32,069 nucleotides of DNA from Lysobacterales bacterium (GTDB lineage: Bacteria; Pseudomonadota; Gammaproteobacteria; Xanthomonadales; S139-57). Positions 16,361 to 23,931 of this stretch are shown piece by piece; within the stretch, counting starts at the first letter, position 1; each line of letters begins with the position of its first letter. The notes under the pieces were generated by a model. It made no database searches and had not been told where the DNA came from. It worked only from the letters and a program-made list of their open reading frames with translations. The position numbers and the translations under genes were made by a program. The DNA is taken from contig JALWTZ010000010.1 in NCBI GenBank assembly GCA_026993285.1, forward strand, positions 1-32,069, in the 5' to 3' direction.

Positions 16361-16768
16361 TCAGCTACCTTCCGGGTTTTGTGCCGCAATGGAAATGGCT
16401 TCCACACCGGCCAGTTTGACCTGGTCCATGACTTCAACCAGCGTTCCGGTCTTGGAGCCACGATCAGCAATGATCACCACACTACCTTCCGGATTTTCGG
16501 CATGGGCACGCTCCACATTGGCACGTACCGCCCGCAGGTCAATACGACGCTTCTGCATCCAGATTTCGCCATTGTCCTTGATGGCGATGAGAATATTGCC
16601 CTTGGTTTTCTGTTTGGCGGTGCTGGCCGACGGCCGGCTAACATCGATCCCTGTTTCCTTGACAAAGGATGTGGTCACGATGAAGAAAATCAACATAATG
16701 AAGACAATGTCCAACATCGGGGTGATATCGATTTCGGTATCTTCTTCTTTGCGATGTCTGCGTCTCAT
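16361..16768 (-). CDS. exbD: Biopolymer transport protein ExbD
   Basis: ExbD is the periplasm-facing component of the proton channel that drives TonB. The 135-residue protein has a basic cytoplasmic N-terminus (MRRRHRKEED) and a single transmembrane segment from about residue 19. This carries the conserved proton-path aspartate D20 in TPMLDIVFIMLIFFIVT. The remaining part is a periplasmic domain with the usual strand pattern (NILIAIKDNGEIW, SVVIIADRGS). Its location between exbB and tonB fits. GAGG lies about ten bases before the ATG. TolR is the paralogous alternative, unlikely without tolQ, tolA and tolB. Confidence 0.95.
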   Translation of the reverse strand: MRRRHRKEEDTEIDITPMLDIVFIMLIFFIVTTSFVKETGIDVSRPSASTAKQKTKGNILIAIKDNGEIWMQKRRIDLRAVRANVERAHAENPEGSVVIIADRGSKTGTLVEVMDQVKLAGVEAISIAAQNPEGS

Positions 16769-16812
16769 CAGACTACCTCGTATTGTTTGGCGGGCCGCTT
16801 GTGGCCACCCGC

Positions 16813-17337
16813 TCAGTGATATTTCAGTTCATCTTCCAGCAGCTCGGCTTCGGCCTCGGCCTTGCGCTCGATACGGCTGGAAAGAAAGATGCCGGACAGT
16901 GCCGCCACCATACCGGCCATGGTGGGTACGGTCGCCTTGGACACGCCCGAAGCCATTGCCCGTGCATTGCCGGTACCGGTCAAGGCCATGACATCAAAAA
17001 CCTGGATCATGCCTGTTACAGTGCCCAGCAGGCCCAGCAAGGGGCAAATGGCGATCAGTGTCTTGATATAGAGCACATTCTGGTTCAGCTCATCGCTGGT
17101 ACGGGAGATGAGCGCTTCACGAATGCGGCGTGCATACCAGCTACTGGTATCCGCACGGCTGTTCCACTCCTCTTGCACCGCAACCAGACGGCCGGGGGCA
17201 ATGAAGTAGAGATACCAGATGCGCTCGATCATGAACATCCACATCAGGAAGGTAACCAGCATGATGCCCCAAAGGACCTCGCCTCCGAGGTCCATGAAGT
17301 CTCGAACACTGTTCAGCGCATCAATGAACGCCTGCAT
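16813..17337 (-). CDS. exbB: MotA/TolQ/ExbB proton channel protein (ExbB2)
   Basis: This is the smaller of two ExbB-type proteins in the operon. With the chosen ATG at 17337 it has 174 residues and three transmembrane segments: about 22-42, and two in the conserved C-terminal channel domain starting at CPLLGLLGTVTGMIQVF and continuing through SKATVPTMAGMVAALSGIF. The start lies 17 bases inside the end of ttpC, and GGAG is seven bases before it; an ATG 36 bases further upstream is possible but has no such site. Together with ExbD it should form the proton-driven motor for the TonB encoded two genes downstream. Confidence 0.93.
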   Translation of the reverse strand: MQAFIDALNSVRDFMDLGGEVLWGIMLVTFLMWMFMIERIWYLYFIAPGRLVAVQEEWNSRADTSSWYARRIREALISRTSDELNQNVLYIKTLIAICPLLGLLGTVTGMIQVFDVMALTGTGNARAMASGVSKATVPTMAGMVAALSGIFLSSRIERKAEAEAELLEDELKYH

Positions 17338-18709
17338 CGTGCTTCTCCGCCTGCTGGGCCACAATACCCGCACTCTGCTCTTCCAGCAGATGCAGCAAGT
17401 GATTGCTCTTGTTCACCAAAATGGCGTGCAGGAAAGTCATGGGAATGGCCACAAACAAGCCCAGCATGGTAGTCACCAGGGCAGCGGAGATACCACCGGC
17501 CATCATCTTCGGATCACCGGTACCAAACAGGGTGATCTGCTGGAAGGTCTCGATCATGCCGGTAACCGTGCCCAAAAGACCCAGCAGGGGAGCCACCACA
17601 TAGATGATCTTCACCATGCTTAGGCCCCGCTCCAGTGCGGGCGTTTCACGCATGATAGCCTCATCCAGCTTGAGTTCCAATGCATCCACATCCACTTCCG
17701 GATCATCATAATAAACCTTCATCACTCGACCCAGCGGGTTGTCCTCGCGGGGCTGATCCGGATTCTTCAGCTGCGACTTGACCTTCATCTGCACCAAGGT
17801 CAGGGCCAGATAGCGCCAGAGCACAATCAGTACACCAATGATGCCCACCACGATGATGACATAACCGATTTCCTTGCCCTGACGGACACGTTCTTCCACG
17901 CTGGGCGACTGCACCACCAGGGAAAGAATCACGCCACGGGTGGGGTCGGCGGGGAAACCAGTGAAACCACTCGTCAGTTTCTCCAGGGCAGCCGCCATGG
18001 TACGGAAACGCTCGTCCGGCTGGCGTGCCAGTTCCACAAGAATACCCTCGTCACGACCGATCATCTGACTGTTCCATTGCAGGAACTTGCCACCGGAAAC
18101 CGCGTTGAAAACACCCACGCGAGTGACTTGCACACCCTTGTTGATACGGCCGTCCTTGCCCATCACTTCCGTGTTGTACCGAACCACCTTGGCCTGCTCG
18201 GTGATCTCACGCTGAATCTCGAACCACAGCTGGCGCAGCTGCTTGATGGATGGCAACGCCTTGCTTTGCGCCAGTTCGGAAAGGAACTTGGTTCGGCCAG
18301 GAATTTCCGAGGTGACGATGGAGCTTTCGAACTGGCTCTTGGCATCACCGGCCACCTGACGCACCACACCAAACATCTCGCCGAGGTTGCCTTGGCGTTC
18401 CTGCAGGGTGGTTTCCAGCTTGGCCAGCTCACGCTCGTTGTCGTCATACTCTTTCTTCAAGCGGTCACTGCGCAGCTCTTCGGCAGCCAGTTCCTTGCGT
18501 GCCTTGGCCAGCAGCTGGCGCTGTTCATTGCGACGCTGGAGGAATTCCTGTTCACGCTTGCGGTTGAAGGCCGATTCCTCGCTCATGCTGCGCTTGACCT
18601 TCTGCAACAATTGATCCAAAGGATCTGCAGCCGCGGTGTTCTGGGCCTGGGCCTGCAGCACACCGGCCAGCAGGAATGCGGAAAAAACAGTCAGGATGCT
18701 CTTTTTCAT
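17321..18709 (-). CDS. ttpC: TtpC-like protein: exported coiled-coil domain fused to an ExbB-type channel domain
   Basis: TtpC was described in Vibrio as an essential fourth component of the TonB2 complex. This 462-residue protein matches the layout: a signal peptide ending near LQAQA (residue 22), and a long charged coiled-coil region (about 35-140) rich in Glu, Arg and Lys. A periplasmic part extends to about 265, followed by a transmembrane segment around YVIIVVGIIGVLIVLWRYL. A C-terminal MotA/TolQ/ExbB domain follows, with APLLGLLGTVTGMIETFQQ and LVTTMLGLFVAIPMTFLHA. It overlaps the upstream DUF3450 gene as ATGA and the downstream exbB by 17 bases. The symbol is given by analogy with Vibrio. 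Confidence 0.9.
   Translation of the reverse strand: MKKSILTVFSAFLLAGVLQAQAQNTAAADPLDQLLQKVKRSMSEESAFNRKREQEFLQRRNEQRQLLAKARKELAAEELRSDRLKKEYDDNERELAKLETTLQERQGNLGEMFGVVRQVAGDAKSQFESSIVTSEIPGRTKFLSELAQSKALPSIKQLRQLWFEIQREITEQAKVVRYNTEVMGKDGRINKGVQVTRVGVFNAVSGGKFLQWNSQMIGRDEGILVELARQPDERFRTMAAALEKLTSGFTGFPADPTRGVILSLVVQSPSVEERVRQGKEIGYVIIVVGIIGVLIVLWRYLALTLVQMKVKSQLKNPDQPREDNPLGRVMKVYYDDPEVDVDALELKLDEAIMRETPALERGLSMVKIIYVVAPLLGLLGTVTGMIETFQQITLFGTGDPKMMAGGISAALVTTMLGLFVAIPMTFLHAILVNKSNHLLHLLEEQSAGIVAQQAEKHDAGVH
17345..17348 (-). promoter_or_regulatory. Ribosome binding site deciding the exbB start within ttpC
   Basis: On the minus strand GGAG lies seven bases before the ATG at 17337, inside the last codons of ttpC. 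It favours this start over the in-frame ATG at 17373. Confidence 0.65.
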
Positions 18710-19485
18710 TTTGCGTTCACCGGTGCCTGAATGGGGAGTTTCACAAGATTGGGCGGTGCCTGGTTGGCAGCGATCTTCAAGCCCTTCTGTACCGAAAGGC
18801 GATACGCTTCCGGAAGGGTTTCAAACTTGCGGGTCTTGGGGTTCCACCAGCCGGTCTCTTCACCGTCCAGCGTCTGATAAACCAGGGTCACACGGCCCAG
18901 CTTGAGGAAGCGCACGGTACGGTCCGTACCCGGCAGCTTGCCTTCATACTGGGAGAAGGAGCGACCGTATTCCATTTCCACCTGATAGGCCTCCATCACC
19001 CGACGGTATTTCTCGGAAGTGGTGACATCGGCACTGTCCATCAGATCTTCCAGCCTGGCCACCCGCTCACGGCGCTCTTCCAGCAGGAAGGGCATGTCGC
19101 TTTCCACCAGTTGCTTGAGGGTTTGCACCATCTCCAGCATCATCGGCACGACACCGCGATTGGTTTCTTCCAGCCGTGCCATCTGGTCATTGATGGACTG
19201 GATATCCGAGCGCTGGTTCTGCACCACCTTTTCCAGCTGGGCATTGTAGATGCGCAGGTTTTCGATCTGGCGGATCACCTGACGGTATTCAGCCAGCAAC
19301 TCATCGGCCTGGTCGGCAAGCTTGTTGATCTTCTGCTGGGAGCGTGCAGCATCCTTGTTGATTTTCTTCTCAACCTGAATGCTTTCTGTCAGCGCATCCC
19401 CGGCAACAGCCGAAACACTGATCATCAGTGCGGCACAGGCCAGGAAGACAGCGCCTCCACGGCGAAACACGGTTTGAATTGGCAT
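18706..19485 (-). CDS. DUF3450 family exported coiled-coil protein, first gene of the TonB2-type operon
   Basis: This 259-residue protein matches the DUF3450 family that regularly precedes ttpC-exbB-exbD-tonB. It has a signal peptide (about 1-28, ending VSAVAG) and a long predicted coiled coil from about 35 to 115, with heptad-like runs such as INKLADQADELLAEYRQVI. A compact C-terminal domain contains TVRFLKLGRVTLVYQT and the GWWNPKTRKFE motif. Its molecular role is not established; location and secretion signal suggest a periplasmic accessory of the Ton complex. AGGT lies about eight bases before the ATG. Its stop overlaps the ttpC start as ATGA. Confidence 0.9.
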   Translation of the reverse strand: MPIQTVFRRGGAVFLACAALMISVSAVAGDALTESIQVEKKINKDAARSQQKINKLADQADELLAEYRQVIRQIENLRIYNAQLEKVVQNQRSDIQSINDQMARLEETNRGVVPMMLEMVQTLKQLVESDMPFLLEERRERVARLEDLMDSADVTTSEKYRRVMEAYQVEMEYGRSFSQYEGKLPGTDRTVRFLKLGRVTLVYQTLDGEETGWWNPKTRKFETLPEAYRLSVQKGLKIAANQAPPNLVKLPIQAPVNAK

Positions 19486-19525
19486 ATTTAGCTACCTGTT
19501 GCTTGTATGACGGATAAGAATTCGG

Positions 19526-19574
19526 GCCGGGTACCTACCCGGCGTCGGCCCGCGGTGTCAGGCCTCGGGGCCTG
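19526..19574 (-). promoter_or_regulatory. Two perfect hairpins in the leader of the TonB2-type operon
   Basis: Upstream of the DUF3450 start there are two exact inverted repeats. GCCGGGTA-CC-TACCCGGC at 19526-19543 lies about 41-58 bases before the ATG. CAGGCC-TCGG-GGCCTG (plus-strand reading) lies at 19559-19574. On the minus strand neither is followed by a T tract, so they are not ordinary terminators. They could form a structured 5' leader or bind a regulator. No Fur-box-like sequence was recognised. Confidence 0.55.
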
Positions 19575-19635
19575 AAAAATGGCGCAGTCTACACCATCTT
19601 TCCGGCATCTGCGAATGGCGAAACTTACCAAAACA

Positions 19636-19670
19636 ATGTGAAAAAACAAGTGTTTTGCCGTAATTCACAT
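19636..19670. repeat. Overlapping AT-rich inverted repeats in the divergent DUF3450-RDD region
   Basis: ATGTGAA (19636-19642) is mirrored by TTCACAT (19664-19670), and inside it lies AAAACA-AG-TGTTTT (19643-19656). The two repeats have different centres, about three bases apart. This sits in the promoter zone shared by the tonB operon and the RDD gene and could be an operator. It is not a CRP site, because the TGTGA and TCACA halves are 23 bases apart. Confidence 0.4.
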
Positions 19671-19728
19671 AAGGAAAACCACCCCCGCAAGGCAATTTTT
19701 TCTTTATCTACAATGGGATAGAGCCAGC

Positions 19729-19756
19729 TTTACTTTTTTCTTGCCTTGGGGATAAT
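19729..19756 (+). promoter_or_regulatory. Likely sigma-70 promoter for the RDD-family gene
   Basis: TTTACT (19729-19734) and GATAAT (19751-19756) are separated by 16 bases. The -10 matches five of six consensus bases and the -35 four of six. The expected start near 19763 lies about 20 bases before the ATG. Confidence 0.5.
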
Positions 19757-19783
19757 GGCGGCTTCTTCCCGAATGATCAGCCC

Positions 19784-20236
19784 ATGAGCGCACCCAACAC
19801 ACCGGCAAAAATGCTGTTTCGCAACCTGGCGGCACTGGTTTACGACCTGCTCATCCTGCCGGCGGTTCTGTTCATCGCTGCCATCCCCACCGTCTTCATC
19901 CAGGGCGGGGAACCCTTCCAGCAGGGCTGGCCTCGACTGGCACTGCAGTTTTGGCTGCTGGGCGTAGCCTTTGTTTTTCTCGGGCTGTCCTGGGTCCGTG
20001 GTGGCCAGACCATCGGCATGCGGGCCTGGCGGATACGCCTGGTCAGTGATGACGGAAAGGCCCTCCGCTGGTCACAGGCCGGGCGCCGCTTCCTGGCTGG
20101 CCTGCTGAACACCATGCTGGGCGGTTTGGGTTTCCTGCTCTTGCTGCGCCCGCCTTACCGCAGCCTGCACGATCGCCTGTCATCCACGCATCTGGTCTAT
20201 CTGCCCAAGAAACAGACGATAGAAAAGCGAGACTAG
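19784..20236 (+). CDS. RDD family membrane protein
   Basis: This 150-residue inner-membrane protein belongs to the RDD family, named for conserved Arg and Asp residues. The first helix carries R13 and D20 (RNLAALVYDLLILP). Two further hydrophobic segments follow at about 55-68 and 106-122, with the characteristic GMRAWRIRLVSDDG linker and the C-terminal RSLHDRLSSTHLVY element. Function is not established; some relatives have been proposed as ion transporters. It sits tail to tail with lptG, a placement seen in other gammaproteobacteria. Its TAG stop shares the palindrome CTAG at 20233-20236 with the lptG stop on the other strand. Confidence 0.9.
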   Translation: MSAPNTPAKMLFRNLAALVYDLLILPAVLFIAAIPTVFIQGGEPFQQGWPRLALQFWLLGVAFVFLGLSWVRGGQTIGMRAWRIRLVSDDGKALRWSQAGRRFLAGLLNTMLGGLGFLLLLRPPYRSLHDRLSSTHLVYLPKKQTIEKRD

Positions 20237-21303
20237 ACACGCTTGCGATATCGCCACAGGCTGTACCCGGCTACCAGCAGTGTAGGCAAGGCCACTACCC
20301 AGGGAATGGGCACTTCGTAGATCTGGGCAAAATTGGCAAAGGTCCGGTTGAACACATAAAAGGCCAGACCCAGCATCACCCCCAGCAGCAACCTGCGCCC
20401 CGCCGTGCCGCCACGCTGCGAACCGTGAAGAAAGTTCCCGGCAGCAAAGACCAGTGCCAACAGGGAGAGCGGGTTGATCAGATGTACCCACCAGGCTACC
20501 TGATAGCTGCGACTGTCCATTTGCCTGCGCTGCAGGTGACGGATAATGGCAGCCGTATCCGCCATGGAGAGAAATCGCGGCTTGATCACCCCCATTTCCA
20601 GCAGGCGCTGATCGGCCAACGGCTCAATGGACAGGCTGGGCCGCTGGTCACGCACCACCCGCCGGGGAAGGAAATCCATCTGCTGGACATCCTCCAGTAC
20701 CCAGGGCGACTGATGTACTTTCATGCGCCGGGCTTCCAGCCGCTGCACCGGCTGGCCGTTTTCATCCAGATGAAACAGCAATACATCCAGCAACAGCGGG
20801 CCGGCCGGTGACTGTACCCGAAAGACACGCATGAAACGGTTCCGGTCCCGCAGCCAGATGACATCGCCTGCCGTCTCCGTGCCGGTACGGGATTTCAGGG
20901 CAAACTTCAGATCACGCGCCGATTGTTCCGCCCAAGGCATCACGCCCTCTCCTACCAGTATCATCAAAAAAGCCAACAATATGCCTGCGTAGAGCATGGC
21001 TCTTGCAATTTTCCAGCGAGGAAAACCGGCAGCCCGCATGACCACCAGCTCGCTGTGTGCCGCCAATCCACCCACACCCAGCAGGGCACCGGCAAAGGCA
21101 GCCATGGGCAGGTATTCGTAGATTCTCCGCGGCAGGGTCAGTGCCACATAAACCAGGGCATCCTGCACACCATAAACGCCCGGCTGCACATCTCCCAGCT
21201 CATTGGCCAGTGCCAGAAAACCGTCCATGCTCAACAGCCCGAGCAGCACCAGCAAAAACCCCTGCAGCAAGTGGAGTCCGATGTAACGTTCCAGACGCTT
21301 CAT
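20233..21303 (-). CDS. lptG: LPS export ABC transporter permease LptG
   Basis: LptG pairs with LptF and the ATPase LptB2 to extract lipopolysaccharide from the inner membrane and push it along the Lpt bridge. The 356-residue protein has the family layout. N-terminal transmembrane helices begin with YIGLHLLQGFLLVLLGLLSMDGFLA (split by a short loop); two further helices lie around 60-120. A periplasmic beta-jellyroll domain spans about 135-265, and three C-terminal helices (about 270-350) end in a basic RYRKRV tail. The segment SELVVMRAAGFPRWKIARAM near residue 85 is the coupling-helix region facing LptB. Its start overlaps lptF as ATGA. It converges on the RDD gene, and no terminator is visible between them. 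Confidence 0.95.
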   Translation of the reverse strand: MKRLERYIGLHLLQGFLLVLLGLLSMDGFLALANELGDVQPGVYGVQDALVYVALTLPRRIYEYLPMAAFAGALLGVGGLAAHSELVVMRAAGFPRWKIARAMLYAGILLAFLMILVGEGVMPWAEQSARDLKFALKSRTGTETAGDVIWLRDRNRFMRVFRVQSPAGPLLLDVLLFHLDENGQPVQRLEARRMKVHQSPWVLEDVQQMDFLPRRVVRDQRPSLSIEPLADQRLLEMGVIKPRFLSMADTAAIIRHLQRRQMDSRSYQVAWWVHLINPLSLLALVFAAGNFLHGSQRGGTAGRRLLLGVMLGLAFYVFNRTFANFAQIYEVPIPWVVALPTLLVAGYSLWRYRKRV

Positions 21304-22385
21304 GCCACCACCCCGACCTTGCGGCCGTTACGATGCTTCCGGGGAATACCCAGCCAGAAAACCAGTGCCAGTACAGCCATTGTCAAATGCAGCCATTCCA
21401 GCCCCATCCAGGCCGGGGTATCACCCCGCTCAAACCACAATCGGGCCATGCCGGCAAGGTTGACGTAGAGCACATACAGCAACAGTGCCATGGCAATACG
21501 ACCATAGCGGCCGGCGCGTGGAGACAATCGCGAGACCGGCAGGGCCAGCAACAACAATACCCAAACTGTCCATCCTGCTGCCAGACGGGCACGCACCTCT
21601 ACCCTGGCGTCCGGATCCTGGCGTTGCAACAACTCGGCAAGAGGAACATTTTCCAGTTCCGTGGGCGTGGCCTGAGCATCCGGAGCCGGCAGAAACAGCC
21701 GGTTTTTCTCGAAATGCATGCGTTTCCATGCCAGGGAAGCCCCCTGCCGTTCCAAGTGCCAGCCCTGCTCCAACTGGATTTCATTCTGGCCATTTCCCTG
21801 TTTTTCCTCACCCGACCGGGCAGTAATCAGTTGTTCCGTATCGGCATTCTTACGATAGATGAAGGCATGATTGAAGCGATGCGCATCCACCTGAACGCTG
21901 CCCAGATAAATCACACCGCCACCCGGCAGGGCTCGAAAACGGCCCGGTTGCAGGCTGGAAATCCCCACATGTGTCCTGGCAGTCTGAACCAGATGGTCCG
22001 ACATGCGATCAGCCCAGGGCACAGCCCACAAGGCCAGCAGCAGCATCAACAGAAACAGTGGCGCCGCCAGCCAGGCCAATGCGCCCAATGCCTGCAGGGG
22101 CGAAAAACCGCTGCACTGCATGACCACCCATTCCTGGTCCTGTGCCAGGCGAGTCAGGGTCAGCACCAATCCGAGAAACAGGGCCAGGGGCAACAGTTCT
22201 CGCGTGGCTTCCAGCGTATTCAGGCCCATCATGAGCAACATCTGGTCAGGGCTGATCCTTCCCCGAGCCACCTGTGCCAGGGCATCGGCCAGCAATGTGC
22301 TCATGGCCACCGCCAGCAGAATCAGCAGCAATATCAGAACGGTACGGCCGGCTTCTGCCAGCAGATAGCGTTGCAAGCGGTTCAT
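21300..22385 (-). CDS. lptF: LPS export ABC transporter permease LptF
   Basis: LptF is the partner permease of LptG. From the ATG at 22385 the protein has 361 residues, a normal length. It begins MNRLQRYLLAEAGRTVL, the amphipathic start typical of LptF, followed by a first helix around ILLLILLAVAMSTLL. The coupling-helix region reads EWVVMQCSGFSPLQALGAL (about 104-122). A periplasmic domain spans roughly 150-270 before three C-terminal helices. A start 60 bases further upstream would run into engB; the chosen ATG lies four bases after the engB stop with GAGG only two bases away, so expression may rely on coupling to engB. Confidence 0.94.
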   Translation of the reverse strand: MNRLQRYLLAEAGRTVLILLLILLAVAMSTLLADALAQVARGRISPDQMLLMMGLNTLEATRELLPLALFLGLVLTLTRLAQDQEWVVMQCSGFSPLQALGALAWLAAPLFLLMLLLALWAVPWADRMSDHLVQTARTHVGISSLQPGRFRALPGGGVIYLGSVQVDAHRFNHAFIYRKNADTEQLITARSGEEKQGNGQNEIQLEQGWHLERQGASLAWKRMHFEKNRLFLPAPDAQATPTELENVPLAELLQRQDPDARVEVRARLAAGWTVWVLLLLALPVSRLSPRAGRYGRIAMALLLYVLYVNLAGMARLWFERGDTPAWMGLEWLHLTMAVLALVFWLGIPRKHRNGRKVGVVA

Positions 22386-22389
22386 CACC

Positions 22390-22989
22390 TCAATGTTCAC
22401 CTGCGTACAACCAGCCATTGAGTACCGCACGGGCCTCTTGCACACCCTGCTTGCGCAAGGCGGAAAAGGTTTGTACGGAAATCAGTGGGTGCTCCACTTC
22501 CTGGCGGAACTGGGCCAACGCCCTTGCGCGGCCCTGATTGTTGAGTTTGTCTGCCTTGGTCAACAGTACATGACAGGGCAATTGGCTTTCAGCCGCCCAT
22601 TCCAGCATTTGCCAATCCCCTTCCTTGAGCGGATGGCGGATATCCATCATCAACATCAGCCCGCGCAGTGATTTGCGCTGACGGAAATACAGATCCAGTG
22701 TATGGTTCCAGTGCTGACGCAATTTGGCCGGAACCTTGGCAAAGCCATAGCCTGGCAGGTCTACCAGCCGTCGGGCTACATCCAGATCAAAGATGACCAT
22801 CTGCTGGGTCCGGCCCGGTGTCTTCGATGTGCGTGCCAATGCCTTTTGATCACAGATGGCGTTGATGGCACTGGATTTCCCGGCATTGGAACGACCGGCA
22901 AAGGCCACTTCGGCCCCCTGGTCTTCCGGCAATTGCTTGAGGTTGTGCGCACCCAGACGGTATTGGGCATTGCGATAGGGATTCTGCAT
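22390..22989 (-). CDS. engB: Ribosome biogenesis GTPase EngB (YihA/YsxC)
   Basis: EngB is an essential TRAFAC-class GTPase needed for maturation of the 50S ribosomal subunit. The 199-residue length is typical. The G motifs are clear: G1 GRSNAGKSS at about 32-40, G3 DLPGYG at about 77-82, and G4 TKAD at about 144-147, followed by the SVQTFSALRKQGV G5 region. The start ATG at 22989 has GGTGAA five bases upstream. It is divergent from a cytochrome c4 gene, a conserved gammaproteobacterial arrangement, and is followed within four bases by lptF, so LPS export and ribosome assembly genes probably share a transcript here. Confidence 0.96.
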   Translation of the reverse strand: MQNPYRNAQYRLGAHNLKQLPEDQGAEVAFAGRSNAGKSSAINAICDQKALARTSKTPGRTQQMVIFDLDVARRLVDLPGYGFAKVPAKLRQHWNHTLDLYFRQRKSLRGLMLMMDIRHPLKEGDWQMLEWAAESQLPCHVLLTKADKLNNQGRARALAQFRQEVEHPLISVQTFSALRKQGVQEARAVLNGWLYAGEH

Positions 22990-23078
22990 GAAGGTTCACC
23001 CGCTGACAGGATGCATAGAATAGCAAAGGAACCCCGGATACTGGCGTACAATGCGCATTCGCCTGCCCATCCGGGAGT

Positions 23079-23107
23079 TTGACCCGCACACGGGTGGCTG
23101 GTATAAG
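23079..23107 (+). promoter_or_regulatory. Strong-looking sigma-70 promoter for cytochrome c4
   Basis: TTGACC (23079-23084) and TATAAG (23102-23107) are separated by exactly 17 bases, each matching five of six consensus positions. The predicted start near 23114 gives a leader of about 35 bases before the ATG at 23149. Confidence 0.75.
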
Positions 23108-23136
23108 TCAACGGTTTCTTGCATTCAACCTGTATC

Positions 23137-23141
23137 AGGAG
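23137..23141 (+). promoter_or_regulatory. Ribosome binding site deciding the cytochrome c4 start
   Basis: AGGAG lies seven bases before the ATG at 23149. It supports the start directly before the signal peptide rather than an ATG at 23119, which would lie only a few bases after the predicted transcription start. Confidence 0.75.
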
Positions 23142-23148
23142 CCCTTCC

Positions 23149-23763
23149 ATGTACATTCGATCCTTTGTTTTCGTATTGACCTCCTTGCTGGCCGCGACAT
23201 CGGCACTGGCCGCAGGCAATGCCGCTGCGGGCAAGACCAAGGCTGCAGCCTGCGCCGGCTGCCATGGTGCGGACGGCAACTCTCCCAGCGACGCTTTCCC
23301 CAAACTGGCCGGCCAGCACGAAGAATATGTCAGCCGCCAGCTGAAACGGTTCAAATCCGGCAGTCGTCAAAATGCCATCATGGCTGGCATGGCGGCAGGG
23401 CTGAGCGAGCAGGACATGGCCGATGTAGCTGCCTTTTTTGAAAGCCAGAAACGCCAGCCTGGCGCAGCTGAAGAAAGCAAGGTGAGTCTCGGGCAGACCC
23501 TCTATCGTGGTGGTGATGCCGACAATGGCATTCCTGCCTGCATGGCCTGCCATGGCCCTGATGGCAGCGGCAATGGTCCTGCCGGTTATCCGGCTCTGAG
23601 TGGTCAACATGCAACTTATGTGGCGGCCAAGCTGAAGGATTTTCGCAATGGTGCCGTCTGGGGCAAGGGTGATGATGCCAACAAGATCATGGCCACCGTG
23701 GCCAAGCACCTGACCGACGAACAGATTGATGCGGTTTCATCCTATGTGCAGGGTCTGCACTGA
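23149..23763 (+). CDS. Diheme cytochrome c4
   Basis: This is a periplasmic, usually membrane-associated electron carrier that donates electrons to terminal oxidases. The 204-residue precursor has a signal peptide (about 1-22, ending ALAAG) and two similar class I c-type halves: CAGCH at 35-39 and CMACH at 131-135. Candidate axial methionines lie in AIMAGMAAGL (first half) and in NKIMATV, M181 (second half). The duplicated heme-domain layout, near 200-residue size and position beside engB and dsbA all support cytochrome c4. It has a good promoter and a strong terminator of its own, so it is probably monocistronic. Confidence 0.95.
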   Translation: MYIRSFVFVLTSLLAATSALAAGNAAAGKTKAAACAGCHGADGNSPSDAFPKLAGQHEEYVSRQLKRFKSGSRQNAIMAGMAAGLSEQDMADVAAFFESQKRQPGAAEESKVSLGQTLYRGGDADNGIPACMACHGPDGSGNGPAGYPALSGQHATYVAAKLKDFRNGAVWGKGDDANKIMATVAKHLTDEQIDAVSSYVQGLH

Positions 23764-23786
23764 CACTGTAGCGATCTGATTCTCGC

Positions 23787-23812
23787 AAGGCCTTCTTCGG
23801 AAGGCCTTTTTT
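23787..23812 (+). terminator. Rho-independent terminator of cytochrome c4
   Basis: A 9-base-pair stem AAGGCCTTC (23787-23795) and GAAGGCCTT (23800-23808) is closed by the very stable TTCG tetraloop and followed by four further T residues. It begins 23 bases after the cytochrome stop and separates that gene from dsbA. Confidence 0.92.
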
Positions 23813-23931
23813 GTTTCCATGACAACGAACTTTCACATAAAGGACAGGTCGGATTCAGGTATCATGATTCCACTTCGGGCTTCTGCCTGGAAACCATTGA
23901 AACCACTCAATCACGTTAAGGAAATCAGCCC

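Noticed and set aside
19559..19574. CAGGCC hairpin as a terminator
   Set aside because: On neither strand is the stem followed by a T tract in the direction of transcription, and no gene ends beside it.
19637..19669. CRP-like TGTGA...TCACA site
   Set aside because: The half-sites are 23 bases apart instead of 6, so CRP could not bind them as one site.
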